A stretch of 38,197 bases of DNA from Caldilineaceae bacterium SB0662_bin_25 (GTDB lineage: Bacteria > Chloroflexota > Anaerolineae > Caldilineales > Caldilineaceae). The notes beneath the pieces are model-generated. The model saw only the letters and a list, made by a program, of their open reading frames with translations, ran no database searches and had not been told where the DNA came from. The stretch is taken from contig VXOE01000394.1 of NCBI GenBank assembly GCA_009840225.1, positions 1 to 38,197 on the forward strand, written 5' to 3'. Numbering within the stretch: position 1 is the stretch's first letter; every line of letters begins with the position of its first letter. The position numbers and the translations under genes were made by a program. Shown here piece after piece: positions 28,139 through 35,983 of the stretch.

Positions 28139-28930
28139 CTAGGGAGTCGGAACGGGTTCTCCGTGCTGAGCGACGATTTCGCGCATTCCGTCCCATTCGA
28201 GCCAGATGTCGGTCAGGGCTTCGAAGAGCTGGGCCCTGAGATCGACGTGTTGCAGGCGAAAATAGATGGCGTAGCGCGGGTGTGGTGAGACATTAGGCGA
28301 GGCGCAGTGGGCAATCTGGTAATGCACGAGGAAGGCGTCACCGGCGCGGGCGGTCAACATGTGAGGTTGCGGCATATTTATGGGCGGCATGCCTTCCGCC
28401 CCCCCGCGCATCAGGATGTCATGGCCATTCTGGTTGAAGTATTGTTCGTAGAGACGATGGGTTCCGGGCCAGACGGCCAGGTTTCCGGCGTAATCGGAGG
28501 AGACGTCGCTGAGGGCGATGCCGACCAGCATTGTGAATCGGCGGAGTTCGCCGGCCGGGACGCCGTTGTGGGGTGAGTAGCGGCCATCCAGATGGGGACG
28601 CAGCGCGGGCGGCGGGTCGTCCAGCAATGGAAAGCGAACTGCGATCTGGCCGCGTTCAACAGGATTGACTTTCCCGGCACCAATCATAGACTCTGCCAAC
28701 TGTTTGACGGGCGTCTTGTTGTACAGATCAGTGATCTCCGGCGCCTGGCGCAACTCGGGGCAGAATGACTGTGCTTGGAAAGTAATCATATTTGCAGGAT
28801 CGATGCCTTTGCCAAAGGAATGGTTGATTGCTTTGACGGCGGTGTCGACCATCACGCCGGGGACGGCGCCGGGAATCTGCACATAGCCTTTCTTGTATAG
28901 TTCAAGTTTCTGGGCGTGGGTTACTTTCAT
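28139..28930 (-). CDS. Phytanoyl-CoA dioxygenase (PhyH) family protein 1
   Basis: A 263-residue Fe(II)/2-oxoglutarate-dependent oxygenase-like protein. The metal triad is recognisable as H113-x-D115 (RPHLDGRY) and a distal His at 208 (YQIAHCASPN), with Arg219 a likely 2-oxoglutarate anchor. Bacterial members hydroxylate diverse small molecules, so lipid alpha-oxidation should not be assumed. ATG at 28930 (Met-Lys-Val-Thr) was chosen; the same frame stays open upstream to 29197, but that extension runs through a dispersed repeat and is unlikely to be translated. A candidate promoter lies at 28968-28997. Convergent with the HD-domain gene. Confidence 0.85.
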   Translation of the reverse strand: MKVTHAQKLELYKKGYVQIPGAVPGVMVDTAVKAINHSFGKGIDPANMITFQAQSFCPELRQAPEITDLYNKTPVKQLAESMIGAGKVNPVERGQIAVRFPLLDDPPPALRPHLDGRYSPHNGVPAGELRRFTMLVGIALSDVSSDYAGNLAVWPGTHRLYEQYFNQNGHDILMRGGAEGMPPINMPQPHMLTARAGDAFLVHYQIAHCASPNVSPHPRYAIYFRLQHVDLRAQLFEALTDIWLEWDGMREIVAQHGEPVPTP

Positions 28931-28967
28931 GGTAATACCTTCGCAGTTCGCCTGGATGTGTAGGGTA

Positions 28968-28997
28968 ATTTTAATACCGTATTGCGGAACGCGGCAA
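28968..28997 (-). promoter_or_regulatory. Candidate promoter of PhyH protein 1
   Basis: On the minus strand, TTGCCG (28992-28997) and TAAAAT (28968-28973) are separated by 18 bases, matching the sigma70 consensus at four and five positions. A leader of about 30 nt would reach the ATG at 28930. The -35 box lies within the edge of a dispersed repeat copy, so the element may have supplied part of the promoter. Tentative. Confidence 0.35.
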
Positions 28998-29176
28998 GCA
29001 GGGCCGCGGCGGGGGTGCAGCCCATTTTTGGGGTGAGAGAGGGCAGGCACAAGGCCTGCCCCTACGGGGATTTGACTGGGCTGGCGGGATGTGGTCTGGC
29101 GAAACTCTTCCGATAAGGCACCTGTCACCAATGTCGACACCATGTCGTCGAGGCATGTTGTAGGAGGGGGGCGTTG
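28978..29176. repeat. Dispersed intergenic repeat, copy A
   Basis: About 200 bp in two parts. The 29069-29176 core resembles 37979-38090, with 16 differences in a gap-free 78-base stretch. The lower part has a hairpin (29041-29061) and similarity to 37850-37930. On the minus strand both copies read alike for 26 codons (PTTCLDDMVSTLVTGALSEE here; PTTCLADLVSIFVTGALSKD in copy B). No mobility gene is associated. The 28931-29207 gap holds nothing else apart from the candidate PhyH promoter. Confidence 0.6.
29041..29061. repeat. GGGCAGGC hairpin unit, copy 1
   Basis: GGGCAGGC-ACAAG-GCCTGCCC, an 8-bp perfect stem with a 5-base loop, followed by CCTACGG. The identical 21-mer recurs at 33219-33239, followed by CTACG, and degenerate relatives occur near 37855-37885 and 37911-37925. 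Behaves like a REP-type palindromic unit. Confidence 0.7.
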
Positions 29177-29207
29177 CCGGGGGTACCCCCCGCACAAGGG
29201 AGGGTGC

Positions 29208-29360
29208 TTGCGCCCGACTGCCGATTTGATCGCGGCCGCGGTTGCGGAGCTGCAGGCGGTGGGCTACCTGCCGTTGGGGCTTGTGCTCGGCCTGATTATT
29301 GTCGGGGTTGGGGCGTACTTTATTGCAGTGCTGCGCGCAGAGGAGCCGTCTGCGGCTTAA
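29208..29360 (+). CDS. Possible small single-pass membrane protein (50 aa)
   Basis: A TTG-initiated frame of 50 codons: a short polar start (LRPTADLIAAAVAELQAVG), one strongly hydrophobic segment (LPLGLVLGLIIVGVGAYFIAVL) and an acidic end (RAEEPSAA). GGGAGGG lies just upstream of the TTG. The single clean helix flanked by charged ends argues for a real small membrane protein, or the surviving C-terminus of a larger one, but there is no homologue I recognise. It lies directly downstream of a dispersed repeat, 103 bp before the fucose-isomerase-like gene. Low confidence. Confidence 0.35.
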   Translation: MRPTADLIAAAVAELQAVGYLPLGLVLGLIIVGVGAYFIAVLRAEEPSAA

Positions 29361-29463
29361 TGGGACCGGAGTTTATGGGCGGCCCGATTTGAGCTTAATG
29401 AACGCCTCCCGGTTACAGTTTCAGCGCCAGTATGTTACGGCAGGTTTCCAAAGGGAGATCTTT

Positions 29464-30888
29464 GTGAAAAAGACGAGAATTCGAACACTATTTCTGGGCA
29501 GGCCAAAAGGTGACAGCTTTCCCGGTGAGGAGAACGAAGAGTGGCCGATCTATCAGGGTTCGTTCAGCCATGAGAACCTGGCCGCGCGCTACAGGGAGGA
29601 GTTGAAGGCGTACGGGAGAGAGGTGGAATTCACGGGCCAGACGCTGGTGCGGACGCGTGGGGAGTTGGTAGACACGGCTGCGAAGGTACAGGACGAGGAC
29701 GGTGTCCTTGTTTTCATTCTGGGCCTGTTTCCGAATGTAATGCAGAAGGAGATTGCGAGCTGGGGCAAGCCGACGGTGATGTTCAACCCGACGGAGGCGC
29801 CGCTTTCGCCGCTGGCCTGGCTGCACAATTTCGTGCCGGTGAAGGGCAAAAGCAACGTGATTCCGGTGCTTTCGTCGGATTTCGCGGACGTGGGGAAGAA
29901 GATCGGCGTGTTGAAGGCTATTCATAAGATGCGACAGTCGAAGGTGCTGTACCAGCAGTCGCACACGCCGAAGCAGGTGGAGTCGAGCCGCAGGTGGTTC
30001 GAGGAAGGGTGGGGCGGGATCCATCTCTTTTCCGACCTGACGCCGTTGAGCGACGGCTTTATCAAGCAGGCGAAGGAGAGGTTGGGGCTTGAGATCAAGG
30101 ATATCCCTCCTCAGCGGCTGATCGCGGCCTACCAGAACGCCGATGCCAGGGCTGCGGAGGCGCTGGCGCAGAGTAGGATTACGGGGGCCACGGATGTGGT
30201 CGAGCCGACGAGGGAGGACGTGGTCGAATCGTGCAAGCTGTACCTGGGGATCAAGCAGATTCTGGCCGAGGAGGGGGCTCAGGGTATCACCGAGCACGGC
30301 ATCTGTATGGGGAGCGGGCCGTATCCGCTGCCGTGCCTGGCGTTTTCGATGCTGAACGACGAGGGGCTGGCCGGGATCTGCCAGCTGGACCTGTCGAGTA
30401 CGATCACGCAGCTGTTGATCGGGTATCTGGCGGACCGGCCGGGCTTTATCGGCCATATTCATATCGATACGGGGCGGAATCTGATCGGGATGTCCCACGA
30501 CTTCAGTGCGACGAGGCTGGGGGGATGGGAAAGCGAGGAGGCGGAGGAATACGCTTTTCGCAATCACCAGGGGTTGTACCGAAGCACGTGTGTGAACGTA
30601 CAAATGGAGGTGGGGCAGACGGTGACGATCGCCCAGTATGTGCCCTTCGACCGCATGTATGTCTTTACCGGGGTGATTGACAGCAATGTGAGTCCACAGC
30701 GGGACTGCCGGACGTCGGTGGCGATCCGGGTAGCCGACGTGAAGAGGCTGCTGCGGAACTGTATGAAGGCGGAGCACCCGCTGACGCCGGGGGGCCACAG
30801 GCTCCTGTTTTACGGGGACTGGGTGGATGAGATTGAGGATTTGGGGCAATTGTTGGGATTTGAAGTTGTGAACGATATGGAGCAGTAG
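29464..30888 (+). CDS. L-fucose/L-arabinose isomerase-like protein
   Basis: A 474-residue protein with the layout of the FucI/AraA-related family: an N-terminal Rossmann-like domain (VLVFILGLFPNVMQKEIASWGKPTV), a middle domain with the GICMGSGPYPLPCLAFSMLNDEGLAGICQLDL segment, and a C-terminal domain with HIHIDTGRNLIGMSH. Family members isomerise aldoses and ketoses with a Mn-type metal, but many homologues have no assigned substrate. Start chosen at GTG 29464 (Met-Lys-Lys-Thr) with GGGAG about 8 bases upstream; the longer frame to 29299 has no comparable signal. It is followed 19 bp downstream by a dehydrogenase, so isomerisation and oxidation of one sugar or polyol is a likely pairing. Confidence 0.78.
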   Translation: MKKTRIRTLFLGRPKGDSFPGEENEEWPIYQGSFSHENLAARYREELKAYGREVEFTGQTLVRTRGELVDTAAKVQDEDGVLVFILGLFPNVMQKEIASWGKPTVMFNPTEAPLSPLAWLHNFVPVKGKSNVIPVLSSDFADVGKKIGVLKAIHKMRQSKVLYQQSHTPKQVESSRRWFEEGWGGIHLFSDLTPLSDGFIKQAKERLGLEIKDIPPQRLIAAYQNADARAAEALAQSRITGATDVVEPTREDVVESCKLYLGIKQILAEEGAQGITEHGICMGSGPYPLPCLAFSMLNDEGLAGICQLDLSSTITQLLIGYLADRPGFIGHIHIDTGRNLIGMSHDFSATRLGGWESEEAEEYAFRNHQGLYRSTCVNVQMEVGQTVTIAQYVPFDRMYVFTGVIDSNVSPQRDCRTSVAIRVADVKRLLRNCMKAEHPLTPGGHRLLFYGDWVDEIEDLGQLLGFEVVNDMEQ

Positions 30889-30907
30889 GGGAAATGCGGG
30901 CAGGAAA

Positions 30908-31954
30908 GTGATCAAGATCAAGGCTGTTGAAATCACTGGGCCGCGACAGGTAACTGTTGTCGAGGATGAGCTTGCGGAACCGGGCGCGGGGGAAGTGGCG
31001 ATGCGCTCGCTGTACTCGGGCATCAGTCATGGGACAGAGATGAACGTGTATCGCGGCGACGCGCCGATGTGGCAGCGAAAGCAGGACCGTCGCAGACGGC
31101 TGTTCGTGGAGTCTGACGAACCCGAGTGGGAATACCCCTTGCGATACGGGTATGCTTGCGTTGGTGTGATCACGGCTGTGGGGCGCAATGTGACAGAGTT
31201 TGCAGAAGGCGACGTCGTCTTCAGTTTTGCCCCGCACCAGTCGGCGCACGTGCTGCCGGCGGGTTCGGTGTCCAAGCTGCCGAAGGGACTTGATCTGCGG
31301 GCAGGTGTGCTCACGGCCGTCCTGAACACTACTTTCAACGGCATATTGGACGCGGACCTGCATTTGGGGGAGTGCGTGGTGGTCTTCGGCCAGGGTGTCC
31401 TGGGGCAGTTGACGGTGCAGTGGGCCAAGCTGTCTGGCGCGTCACCGGTGATCGCGGTTGACCTTATCGAGAAGAGGCTGGAGATTTCCAAGAGGGTGAG
31501 CGGCGCGGATCTCGTCTTCAATGCGGGCGAGGAAAGGGACATCGCGTTGGCGGTGCGGGAGTTGACGGACGATCGCGGTGCGGACGTGGTGTTCGAGTTT
31601 TCGGCGAGTGATCGGGCTCTGAACGAGGCGATCCGCACTGTTTGTTACAACGGCAAGGTGATCGTGATGTCGTGGTATGCGGGCGCGCTGGCCAACGTCT
31701 ACCCTGGCGCGGAGTTCCACCACAACCGCATACAGCTGATCTCGTCGCAGATAGCCGGCATCAGCCCTGAGCTGTCGCATCGGTGGACGGCCGCGCGGCG
31801 CATGGAGGCGGTGCTTTCATTGATGCCCAAGCTGAATCTGGAGGGGTTGATTACGGATGTGGTCGACCTTGAGGGTGCGGCTGCGGCCTACGAGATGATC
31901 GATACGCGCCCGCAGGATGTTTTGCAGGTGGTGCTCGACTACGGTGAGGACTGA
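30908..31954 (+). CDS. Medium-chain (zinc-type) alcohol dehydrogenase-like oxidoreductase
   Basis: A 348-residue MDR-superfamily protein starting at GTG (Met-Ile-Lys-Ile-Lys). The N-terminal GroES-like domain has GEVAMRSLYSGISHGTEM, where the catalytic zinc Cys of classical alcohol dehydrogenases is replaced by Ser. The nucleotide-binding motif is GQGVLGQL, followed by an acidic VDLIEKRLE strand end, which favours NAD(H). Similar proteins are annotated as zinc-binding dehydrogenases or BchC-like. AGGAAA lies immediately before the GTG, an unusually short spacing. Probably co-transcribed with the isomerase-like gene. Confidence 0.85.
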   Translation: MIKIKAVEITGPRQVTVVEDELAEPGAGEVAMRSLYSGISHGTEMNVYRGDAPMWQRKQDRRRRLFVESDEPEWEYPLRYGYACVGVITAVGRNVTEFAEGDVVFSFAPHQSAHVLPAGSVSKLPKGLDLRAGVLTAVLNTTFNGILDADLHLGECVVVFGQGVLGQLTVQWAKLSGASPVIAVDLIEKRLEISKRVSGADLVFNAGEERDIALAVRELTDDRGADVVFEFSASDRALNEAIRTVCYNGKVIVMSWYAGALANVYPGAEFHHNRIQLISSQIAGISPELSHRWTAARRMEAVLSLMPKLNLEGLITDVVDLEGAAAAYEMIDTRPQDVLQVVLDYGED

Positions 31955-32070
31955 GCCTTGACGCTTGCGGAAGGGAATAAATGTGAACCCTTCTTGATTA
32001 TCGCACTTTCAAGTAGGGCTCGTTGACGTTTGCCTGAGCCGGGAGGTCATTTTATAGAAGCTTGTCTATC

Positions 32071-32097
32071 CGCGAAGTTACGCGAAGGGTCGCGAAG
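32071..32097. repeat. Three CGCGAAG heptamers at 10-bp period
   Basis: CGCGAAG occurs at 32071, 32081 and 32091, separated by TTA and GGT. A 10-bp period puts all three on the same face of the helix, which would suit a protein-binding array; it could equally be a short repetitive-DNA unit. Confidence 0.5.
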
Positions 32098-32133
32098 AAC
32101 AACTGGAGCGTAGCGGACTCTATTGGCGTGAAA

Positions 32134-32160
32134 TTGCGGCTCCTCGCGGATAAGCCGCAA
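32134..32160. terminator. 8-bp hairpin, possible structure downstream of the dehydrogenase gene
   Basis: TTGCGGCT (32134-32141) and AGCCGCAA (32153-32160) pair perfectly around an 11-base loop. There is no T-run after it, so intrinsic termination is doubtful; it could stabilise an mRNA end. Confidence 0.35.
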
Positions 32161-32296
32161 TGTGCCCCCGCATGCCGCTTCTCTGACGAAGGCCAACAGG
32201 CCCCAGACAGGTGCGATCCCATTGGGTAAACCGAGGGAATCATCTTGGCGTCAGACGGGAGACACCTAAGCTTTCGCCCAGGTCAGGAAAAACTGA

Positions 32297-33205
32297 ATGA
32301 ACATCGACGAAATTGTTGCCAATTTTGATCGGGACGGGTACGTCTTGTTGCCGCAAGCGATTGGCCCTGAAGAGCTGGCGGCCCTGCAGGAAGATTCGGC
32401 CCATATCATTGAAGAGGGCTATGAGGGCAAGGAACCCGAGAGCGACTACTTCTTTGATGCGCTGCCGGATACGGGTGAGGTTGTATTCCACCGTGTGCAG
32501 TATGTCTTCCCTAAGGCCAAGAACAACTCGTTTATCAAGCTGCTGGCGCATCCGCTGGTCCTGCAGGTGGTGCAGCGGCTGCTGGGGGATGACTTCATCT
32601 GTGAGGCGGAGGCGTTTGTTTTCAAGGTGCCGGGAAACGGCAAGGAGGTCCCGGTCCATTGCGACGGTGATCCCAGCCAGCCGGATGTGATGGAAATGGT
32701 GTTCAACGTCGACTACTATCTGGACGACGCCACACCAGAGAACGGTTGCCTGCTGGCGGCGCCGGGCAGCCATAAGCTGAATCTGTCCGGAGAGGAGGTG
32801 AGGGCGCAGGGCTTTGACTATCCCGGCCTGATTGAACTGCCGGTCAAGGCGGGCGACGTGCTGTTTCACAATGTCAAGTTGGTGCATGGCTCCAGGCGGA
32901 ACAGTGCCAACAGTTTGCGGCGCACGCTCTACTATGCGTTCCATTCTCTGAGCGCGGCGGCGCGGCAAGGCGAACCCAGGTCGGAGGGGTCGTACCTCAG
33001 GCCGGGTCAGACGGTGCCCCAGAGCTGGATCGATGAGCGGCTGCGGCTGATGATGCACGCCATCGATCTGCGCAAGGAGAGCAGTTACGGCCGCGATGAG
33101 GTCCCCTTCCCCTATGAGCCGCCGGCGGGCTACGACGTGGCGTGGCCGTCAGCGGATGAGACGATGAATTACCGGCCGGCGCTGGGGTACAGCAAGTACT
33201 ATTGA
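32297..33205 (+). CDS. Phytanoyl-CoA dioxygenase (PhyH) family protein 2
   Basis: A 302-residue Fe(II)/2-oxoglutarate-dependent oxygenase-like protein. Iron ligands are H121-x-D123 (VPVHCDGD) and distal H197 (LVHGSRRNSA), with Arg209 placed to bind 2-oxoglutarate. The DRDGYVLLP start and AAPGSHK block are typical of the family. It shares little with the 263-residue PhyH protein at 28139 beyond the motifs, so it is not a recent duplicate. Start ATG follows CAGGAAAAACTGA, an AGGA with fair spacing. Bacterial PhyH enzymes hydroxylate varied amino acids, lipids and secondary metabolites; substrate unknown. Confidence 0.88.
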   Translation: MNIDEIVANFDRDGYVLLPQAIGPEELAALQEDSAHIIEEGYEGKEPESDYFFDALPDTGEVVFHRVQYVFPKAKNNSFIKLLAHPLVLQVVQRLLGDDFICEAEAFVFKVPGNGKEVPVHCDGDPSQPDVMEMVFNVDYYLDDATPENGCLLAAPGSHKLNLSGEEVRAQGFDYPGLIELPVKAGDVLFHNVKLVHGSRRNSANSLRRTLYYAFHSLSAAARQGEPRSEGSYLRPGQTVPQSWIDERLRLMMHAIDLRKESSYGRDEVPFPYEPPAGYDVAWPSADETMNYRPALGYSKYY

Positions 33206-33218
33206 GGTTTGGCCTGCC

Positions 33219-33239
33219 GGGCAGGCACAAGGCCTGCCC
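33219..33239. repeat. GGGCAGGC hairpin unit, copy 2, between convergent genes
   Basis: Identical to the 21-mer at 29041-29061. Here it lies 14 bases after the PhyH 2 stop and 50 bases before the convergent VanZ-like stop. The preceding GCCTGCC can pair alternatively with GGGCAGGC, so two mutually exclusive hairpins are possible. It may work as a bidirectional transcript end, though it lacks T-runs. Confidence 0.7.
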
Positions 33240-33289
33240 TACGCTGAGTGAGGGGATGGCTGGGGCGTGTGCCGGCTTGATGTTGGCCG

Positions 33290-33853
33290 TCAGTCCGGCT
33301 GGTTTCGGAAGCGCCAGCGGCGGGCGTAGGAGAGGGCCATGCTGGCGGCAACGGCCATGACGGCGGCGAGGACGTTGAAGAGGAGGTCGCGCTCGTCGTA
33401 GGCGCGATTGGGCAGGTAGGCTTGAATGTTTTCATCGATGAGGCCGATCAGCGAAGCGGCTATGACCGCGAGCAGAGCGGGTACGGGGACGCGGCGGCCG
33501 TGGCTGGCGCGTTCCTTTAGCGCTTCGTAGATGAAGACGGACAGTACCCCGTATTCGATGAGGTGCGTGCGCTCCTCCGGGGTCGCCATGCGCACGAAGA
33601 CGAGGATGTAGACGGCGGCCACGCCGAGCGCGACCCCGATTTCAAGTCCTCCCGGGCGCGCTTTGAGCCCGTAGACCAGGATTACAGCCCCGACCAGTAA
33701 AAAACTGACCATGAAGAGGGCTTCGAGCAGGCCGTGTGTTCGCAGGTGCCCGGCAAGTGTGCGCGCGAGCCCGAGCGTGGAGTAGATGGCAACGACTACG
33801 GCCAGTGCCCAAAGCCAGAGGCGGCGTTCTCGATTGGAAGTGAAAAGGGACAT
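33290..33853 (-). CDS. VanZ-like membrane protein
   Basis: A 187-residue membrane protein with about five hydrophobic segments. The stretches EERTHLIEYGVLSVFIYEAL and GLIDENIQAYLPNRAYDERDLLFN are the conserved VanZ-like core, in which an Asp/Glu-rich motif precedes the last helix. VanZ itself raises teicoplanin resistance by an unclear route; most homologues have no known role, perhaps in envelope biology. Start ATG at 33853 (Met-Ser-Leu-Phe) was chosen because the longer frame to 33907 is translated from the 96-bp repeat immediately upstream. No clear Shine-Dalgarno sequence. Confidence 0.82.
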   Translation of the reverse strand: MSLFTSNRERRLWLWALAVVVAIYSTLGLARTLAGHLRTHGLLEALFMVSFLLVGAVILVYGLKARPGGLEIGVALGVAAVYILVFVRMATPEERTHLIEYGVLSVFIYEALKERASHGRRVPVPALLAVIAASLIGLIDENIQAYLPNRAYDERDLLFNVLAAVMAVAASMALSYARRWRFRNQPD

Positions 33854-33868
33854 GGAGATCGTTAGTTT

Positions 33869-33964
33869 GTTTGCGCTTCGCCAAATGCGCTGTTTGCCCT
33901 TCGCCAAATGGCCGAGGATGGCGTCGGCTCAGGGCAAAGGATGCGGTCGGCTCAGCGCAAAGTC
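33869..33964. repeat. 96-bp nested inverted-repeat element, copy 1
   Basis: From GTTTGCGCTTCGCC to GCGCAAAGTC. It differs from copy 2 (35984-36079) at a single base (GCCAAATG versus GCCATATG). Left arm: two tandem units, TTTGCGCTTCGCCAAATGCGC and TTTGCCCTTCGCCAAATGGCC, each within 21 bases. Right arm: two units of GTCGGCTCAGsGCAAAG. TTTGCGCT pairs with AGCGCAAA and TTTGCCCT with AGGGCAAA, giving nested stems. It lies between the VanZ-like start and the MalG-like stop. Confidence 0.85.
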
Positions 33965-34012
33965 AGTGAAAGGGCATATTCGAAAGAGACTTGAGGGCGG
34001 CGCGGCCGGGGA

Positions 34013-34912
34013 CTACCCTTTAATACCGGTGAGGGTGAAGCCCTCGGTGAAGTAGCGCTGCCCATAGTATGATAGCGCCATCATGGGCAGAGATACAAGA
34101 ACGGACATGGCCATCATCGGCCCCCACTGGGTGTCGCCGCGCGAGCCGATAAAGCCCATCATGGCGAGAGTAAGGGTCTGCATGCTCTTGTCCTTGAGGT
34201 AGAGGAGAGGGAAGAGGAGGTCATTCCAGGCCCAGGCGGTGACGATGACAATCTGCAGGGCGAGGATGGGCTTGGAGAGAGGGATGATGATACGCCATAG
34301 GATGACCAGATCGTTACAGCCGTCGAGGCGGGCGGCTTCAGAGAGTTCGTTGGGAATGGCGCGGAAGAACTGGCGCAGGACGAAGACCATGGCGGGATTG
34401 AGCGCGAGCATTGATGGGATAATGGCGGGCAGCCACGTCCCAACCCAGCCCATGCGGGCCATCATCACAAAGCGGGGCACCATTGTTACGAAGTCGGGCA
34501 TCAGCATGAGGCTGATGTTGAGCATCATGAGCAGCTCGCTGCCGGGAAACCTCATCCGTGCGAAAGCATACGCGGCCAGAACACAGGAAGCCATTGTGGG
34601 TACGAGTACGAAGACCGCAAGCATGAGGGTGTTGCGCAGGTGGAGGAGCCAGTCGCGTGCGCGCCAGCCGTCGGCGAAGTTCTCGAGGGTGACGGGGTTG
34701 GGAATCCACTGAATGGGGAAGGTGATGCGCATCTGTTCGAGCGTTTTGAAGGCGTTGCTGAACATCCAGAAAACGGGCAACAGGGCGAGGAAGAGAAAGG
34801 CTGCGATCAGCAGATAGGCGTTGGCGTGCTGAATGATTCTGCTGGCGCGCATGCCGAGAGTGAAGCGGCCCGCGGGAAAAATGTATCGGCGTGCGGTGCG
34901 AATGCCTGCCAT
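34013..34912 (-). CDS. CUT1 carbohydrate ABC permease (MalG-like)
   Basis: A 299-residue inner-membrane permease with six likely helices. The MalG-family ATPase-contact loop is ELSEAARLDGCNDLVILWRIIIPLSKPIL; the end YYGQRYFTEGFTLTGIKG is the usual C-terminus. Start ATG at 34912 was chosen because it lies 5 bases after the MalF-like stop; the frame extension to 35005 would be buried in that gene. Second permease of a CUT1 importer (binding protein, MalF-like, MalG-like), specific for an unknown oligosaccharide or glycoside; the ATPase is not in the window. Confidence 0.91.
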   Translation of the reverse strand: MAGIRTARRYIFPAGRFTLGMRASRIIQHANAYLLIAAFLFLALLPVFWMFSNAFKTLEQMRITFPIQWIPNPVTLENFADGWRARDWLLHLRNTLMLAVFVLVPTMASCVLAAYAFARMRFPGSELLMMLNISLMLMPDFVTMVPRFVMMARMGWVGTWLPAIIPSMLALNPAMVFVLRQFFRAIPNELSEAARLDGCNDLVILWRIIIPLSKPILALQIVIVTAWAWNDLLFPLLYLKDKSMQTLTLAMMGFIGSRGDTQWGPMMAMSVLVSLPMMALSYYGQRYFTEGFTLTGIKG

Positions 34913-34917
34913 ACGAC

Positions 34918-35877
34918 TCAGTTGCCTCCCTCGTAGTAGACCCAGCTTGCGGAGGTGCGGAAGAGGAGGACGACGATGATCATGCTGATGACGAAAAGAA
35001 TCCATGAGAGCGCGGCGGCGTGGCCCATTCTGAAGTACCTGAAGGCGTTTTCATAGATGAGTTGGCCGTAGAACATCGAGCCGCCGGCGGGGCCGCCGCC
35101 GGTCATCAGCATGGGGACGGAGAACATCTGAAAGGCGCCGATCAGGCTTGTGAGGAGGTTGAAAAGGGTGTAGGGAGTCAGCATGGGCAGCGTGACTTTG
35201 AACAGTGTCTGGATAGACTTTGCGCCGTCGATTTTGGCTGCGTCGTAAAGTTCCTGGGGCACATTCTGTAGCCCGGCGAGGAAGATGAGCATACCGATAC
35301 CGCCCTGGATGGCCATGAAGATGAAGACCCATTTGACCATCACGGGATCTGTGAGCCAGGCCTGCCCCTTGGGGAAGCCGAGCATTTTGAGGACGGTGTT
35401 GATGAGGCCGAGGGAAGGGCTCCAGATGAAGAGGAAGACGGCGGCGGCGCCGGCTACGGGGACGGTGCCGGGCACGAGGGCGAGCGTGCGGAAGACCTGG
35501 AGGCCGCGCACTTTTACGTTGAGGAGCAGCGCCTGCAGCAGGCCGACGACCAGCCCGCCGGGAACGGAGACAACCACGTAGAGCAGCGTGTTCATCAGGG
35601 CTTTGCGGGTATAGTCGTGCTCTGCGAGATTGACGTAGTTGCGGAATCCGATCCACTTGGCGGGCTGGAAGACGTCGTAGATGGTGAAGCTGTGGTAGAA
35701 GGAGTCGAGGATGGGGTAGGCCTGGAAGGTGAGGACGCCCACGAACCAGGGGAGAAGGAAGAGGAAGGGGAGCATGCGGCGACGGAAACTGCGGCCGCGG
35801 GCCCAACGGTTAGGGAGTCCGGGGTCTGCGGCGGGACCCAGGCCTGGTTGCGGGGCGCTCAGTAGTGGTGAAGTCAT
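34918..35877 (-). CDS. CUT1 carbohydrate ABC permease (MalF/UgpA-like)
   Basis: A 319-residue inner-membrane permease. After a basic N-terminus (RSFRRRML) come six predicted helices. The ATPase-contact loop reads ELYDAAKIDGAKSIQTLFKVTLPMLTP, followed by GAFQMFSVPMLMTGGGPAGGS, typical of UgpA/LacF types. ATG at 35877 (Met-Thr-Ser-Pro) is preferred; the frame reaches 35982 but that part is Pro/Arg-rich and runs over the intergenic hairpin. Between this gene and the binding protein lie a hairpin and copy 2 of the 96-bp repeat. Confidence 0.9.
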   Translation of the reverse strand: MTSPLLSAPQPGLGPAADPGLPNRWARGRSFRRRMLPFLFLLPWFVGVLTFQAYPILDSFYHSFTIYDVFQPAKWIGFRNYVNLAEHDYTRKALMNTLLYVVVSVPGGLVVGLLQALLLNVKVRGLQVFRTLALVPGTVPVAGAAAVFLFIWSPSLGLINTVLKMLGFPKGQAWLTDPVMVKWVFIFMAIQGGIGMLIFLAGLQNVPQELYDAAKIDGAKSIQTLFKVTLPMLTPYTLFNLLTSLIGAFQMFSVPMLMTGGGPAGGSMFYGQLIYENAFRYFRMGHAAALSWILFVISMIIVVLLFRTSASWVYYEGGN

Positions 35878-35936
35878 ATCAAACCTGGTGGTTGAGAGGT
35901 GATTCGGGGCCTTTGGGATGGGATCCCTGAAGGGAC

Positions 35937-35970
35937 GGTCGCGCCTTGGGGCGGGAGCCAAGGCACGACC
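35937..35970. terminator. Hairpin between binding-protein and MalF-like genes
   Basis: GGTCG-C-GCCTTGG (35937-35949) pairs with CCAAGGC-A-CGACC (35958-35970) with one internal mismatch and an 8-base loop. As with the oligopeptide importer, a strong hairpin follows the binding-protein gene and precedes the permeases, probably lowering permease expression relative to the binding protein. No T-run for full termination. Confidence 0.5.
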
Positions 35971-35983
35971 GGGATGTGTCACG

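Larger units (their letters stand above)
31955..32296. other. Intergenic region with phased heptamers and a hairpin
   Basis: 342 bases with no supported gene. It contains three CGCGAAG heptamers with exact 10-bp spacing (32071-32097) and an 8-bp hairpin (32134-32160). It should hold the promoter of the downstream PhyH gene, but no convincing -35/-10 pair was found. Confidence 0.5.

Noticed and set aside
28931-29197. N-terminal extension of PhyH protein 1 by 89 codons
   Set aside because: It runs through the dispersed repeat and the candidate promoter; the PhyH domain starts just after ATG 28930.
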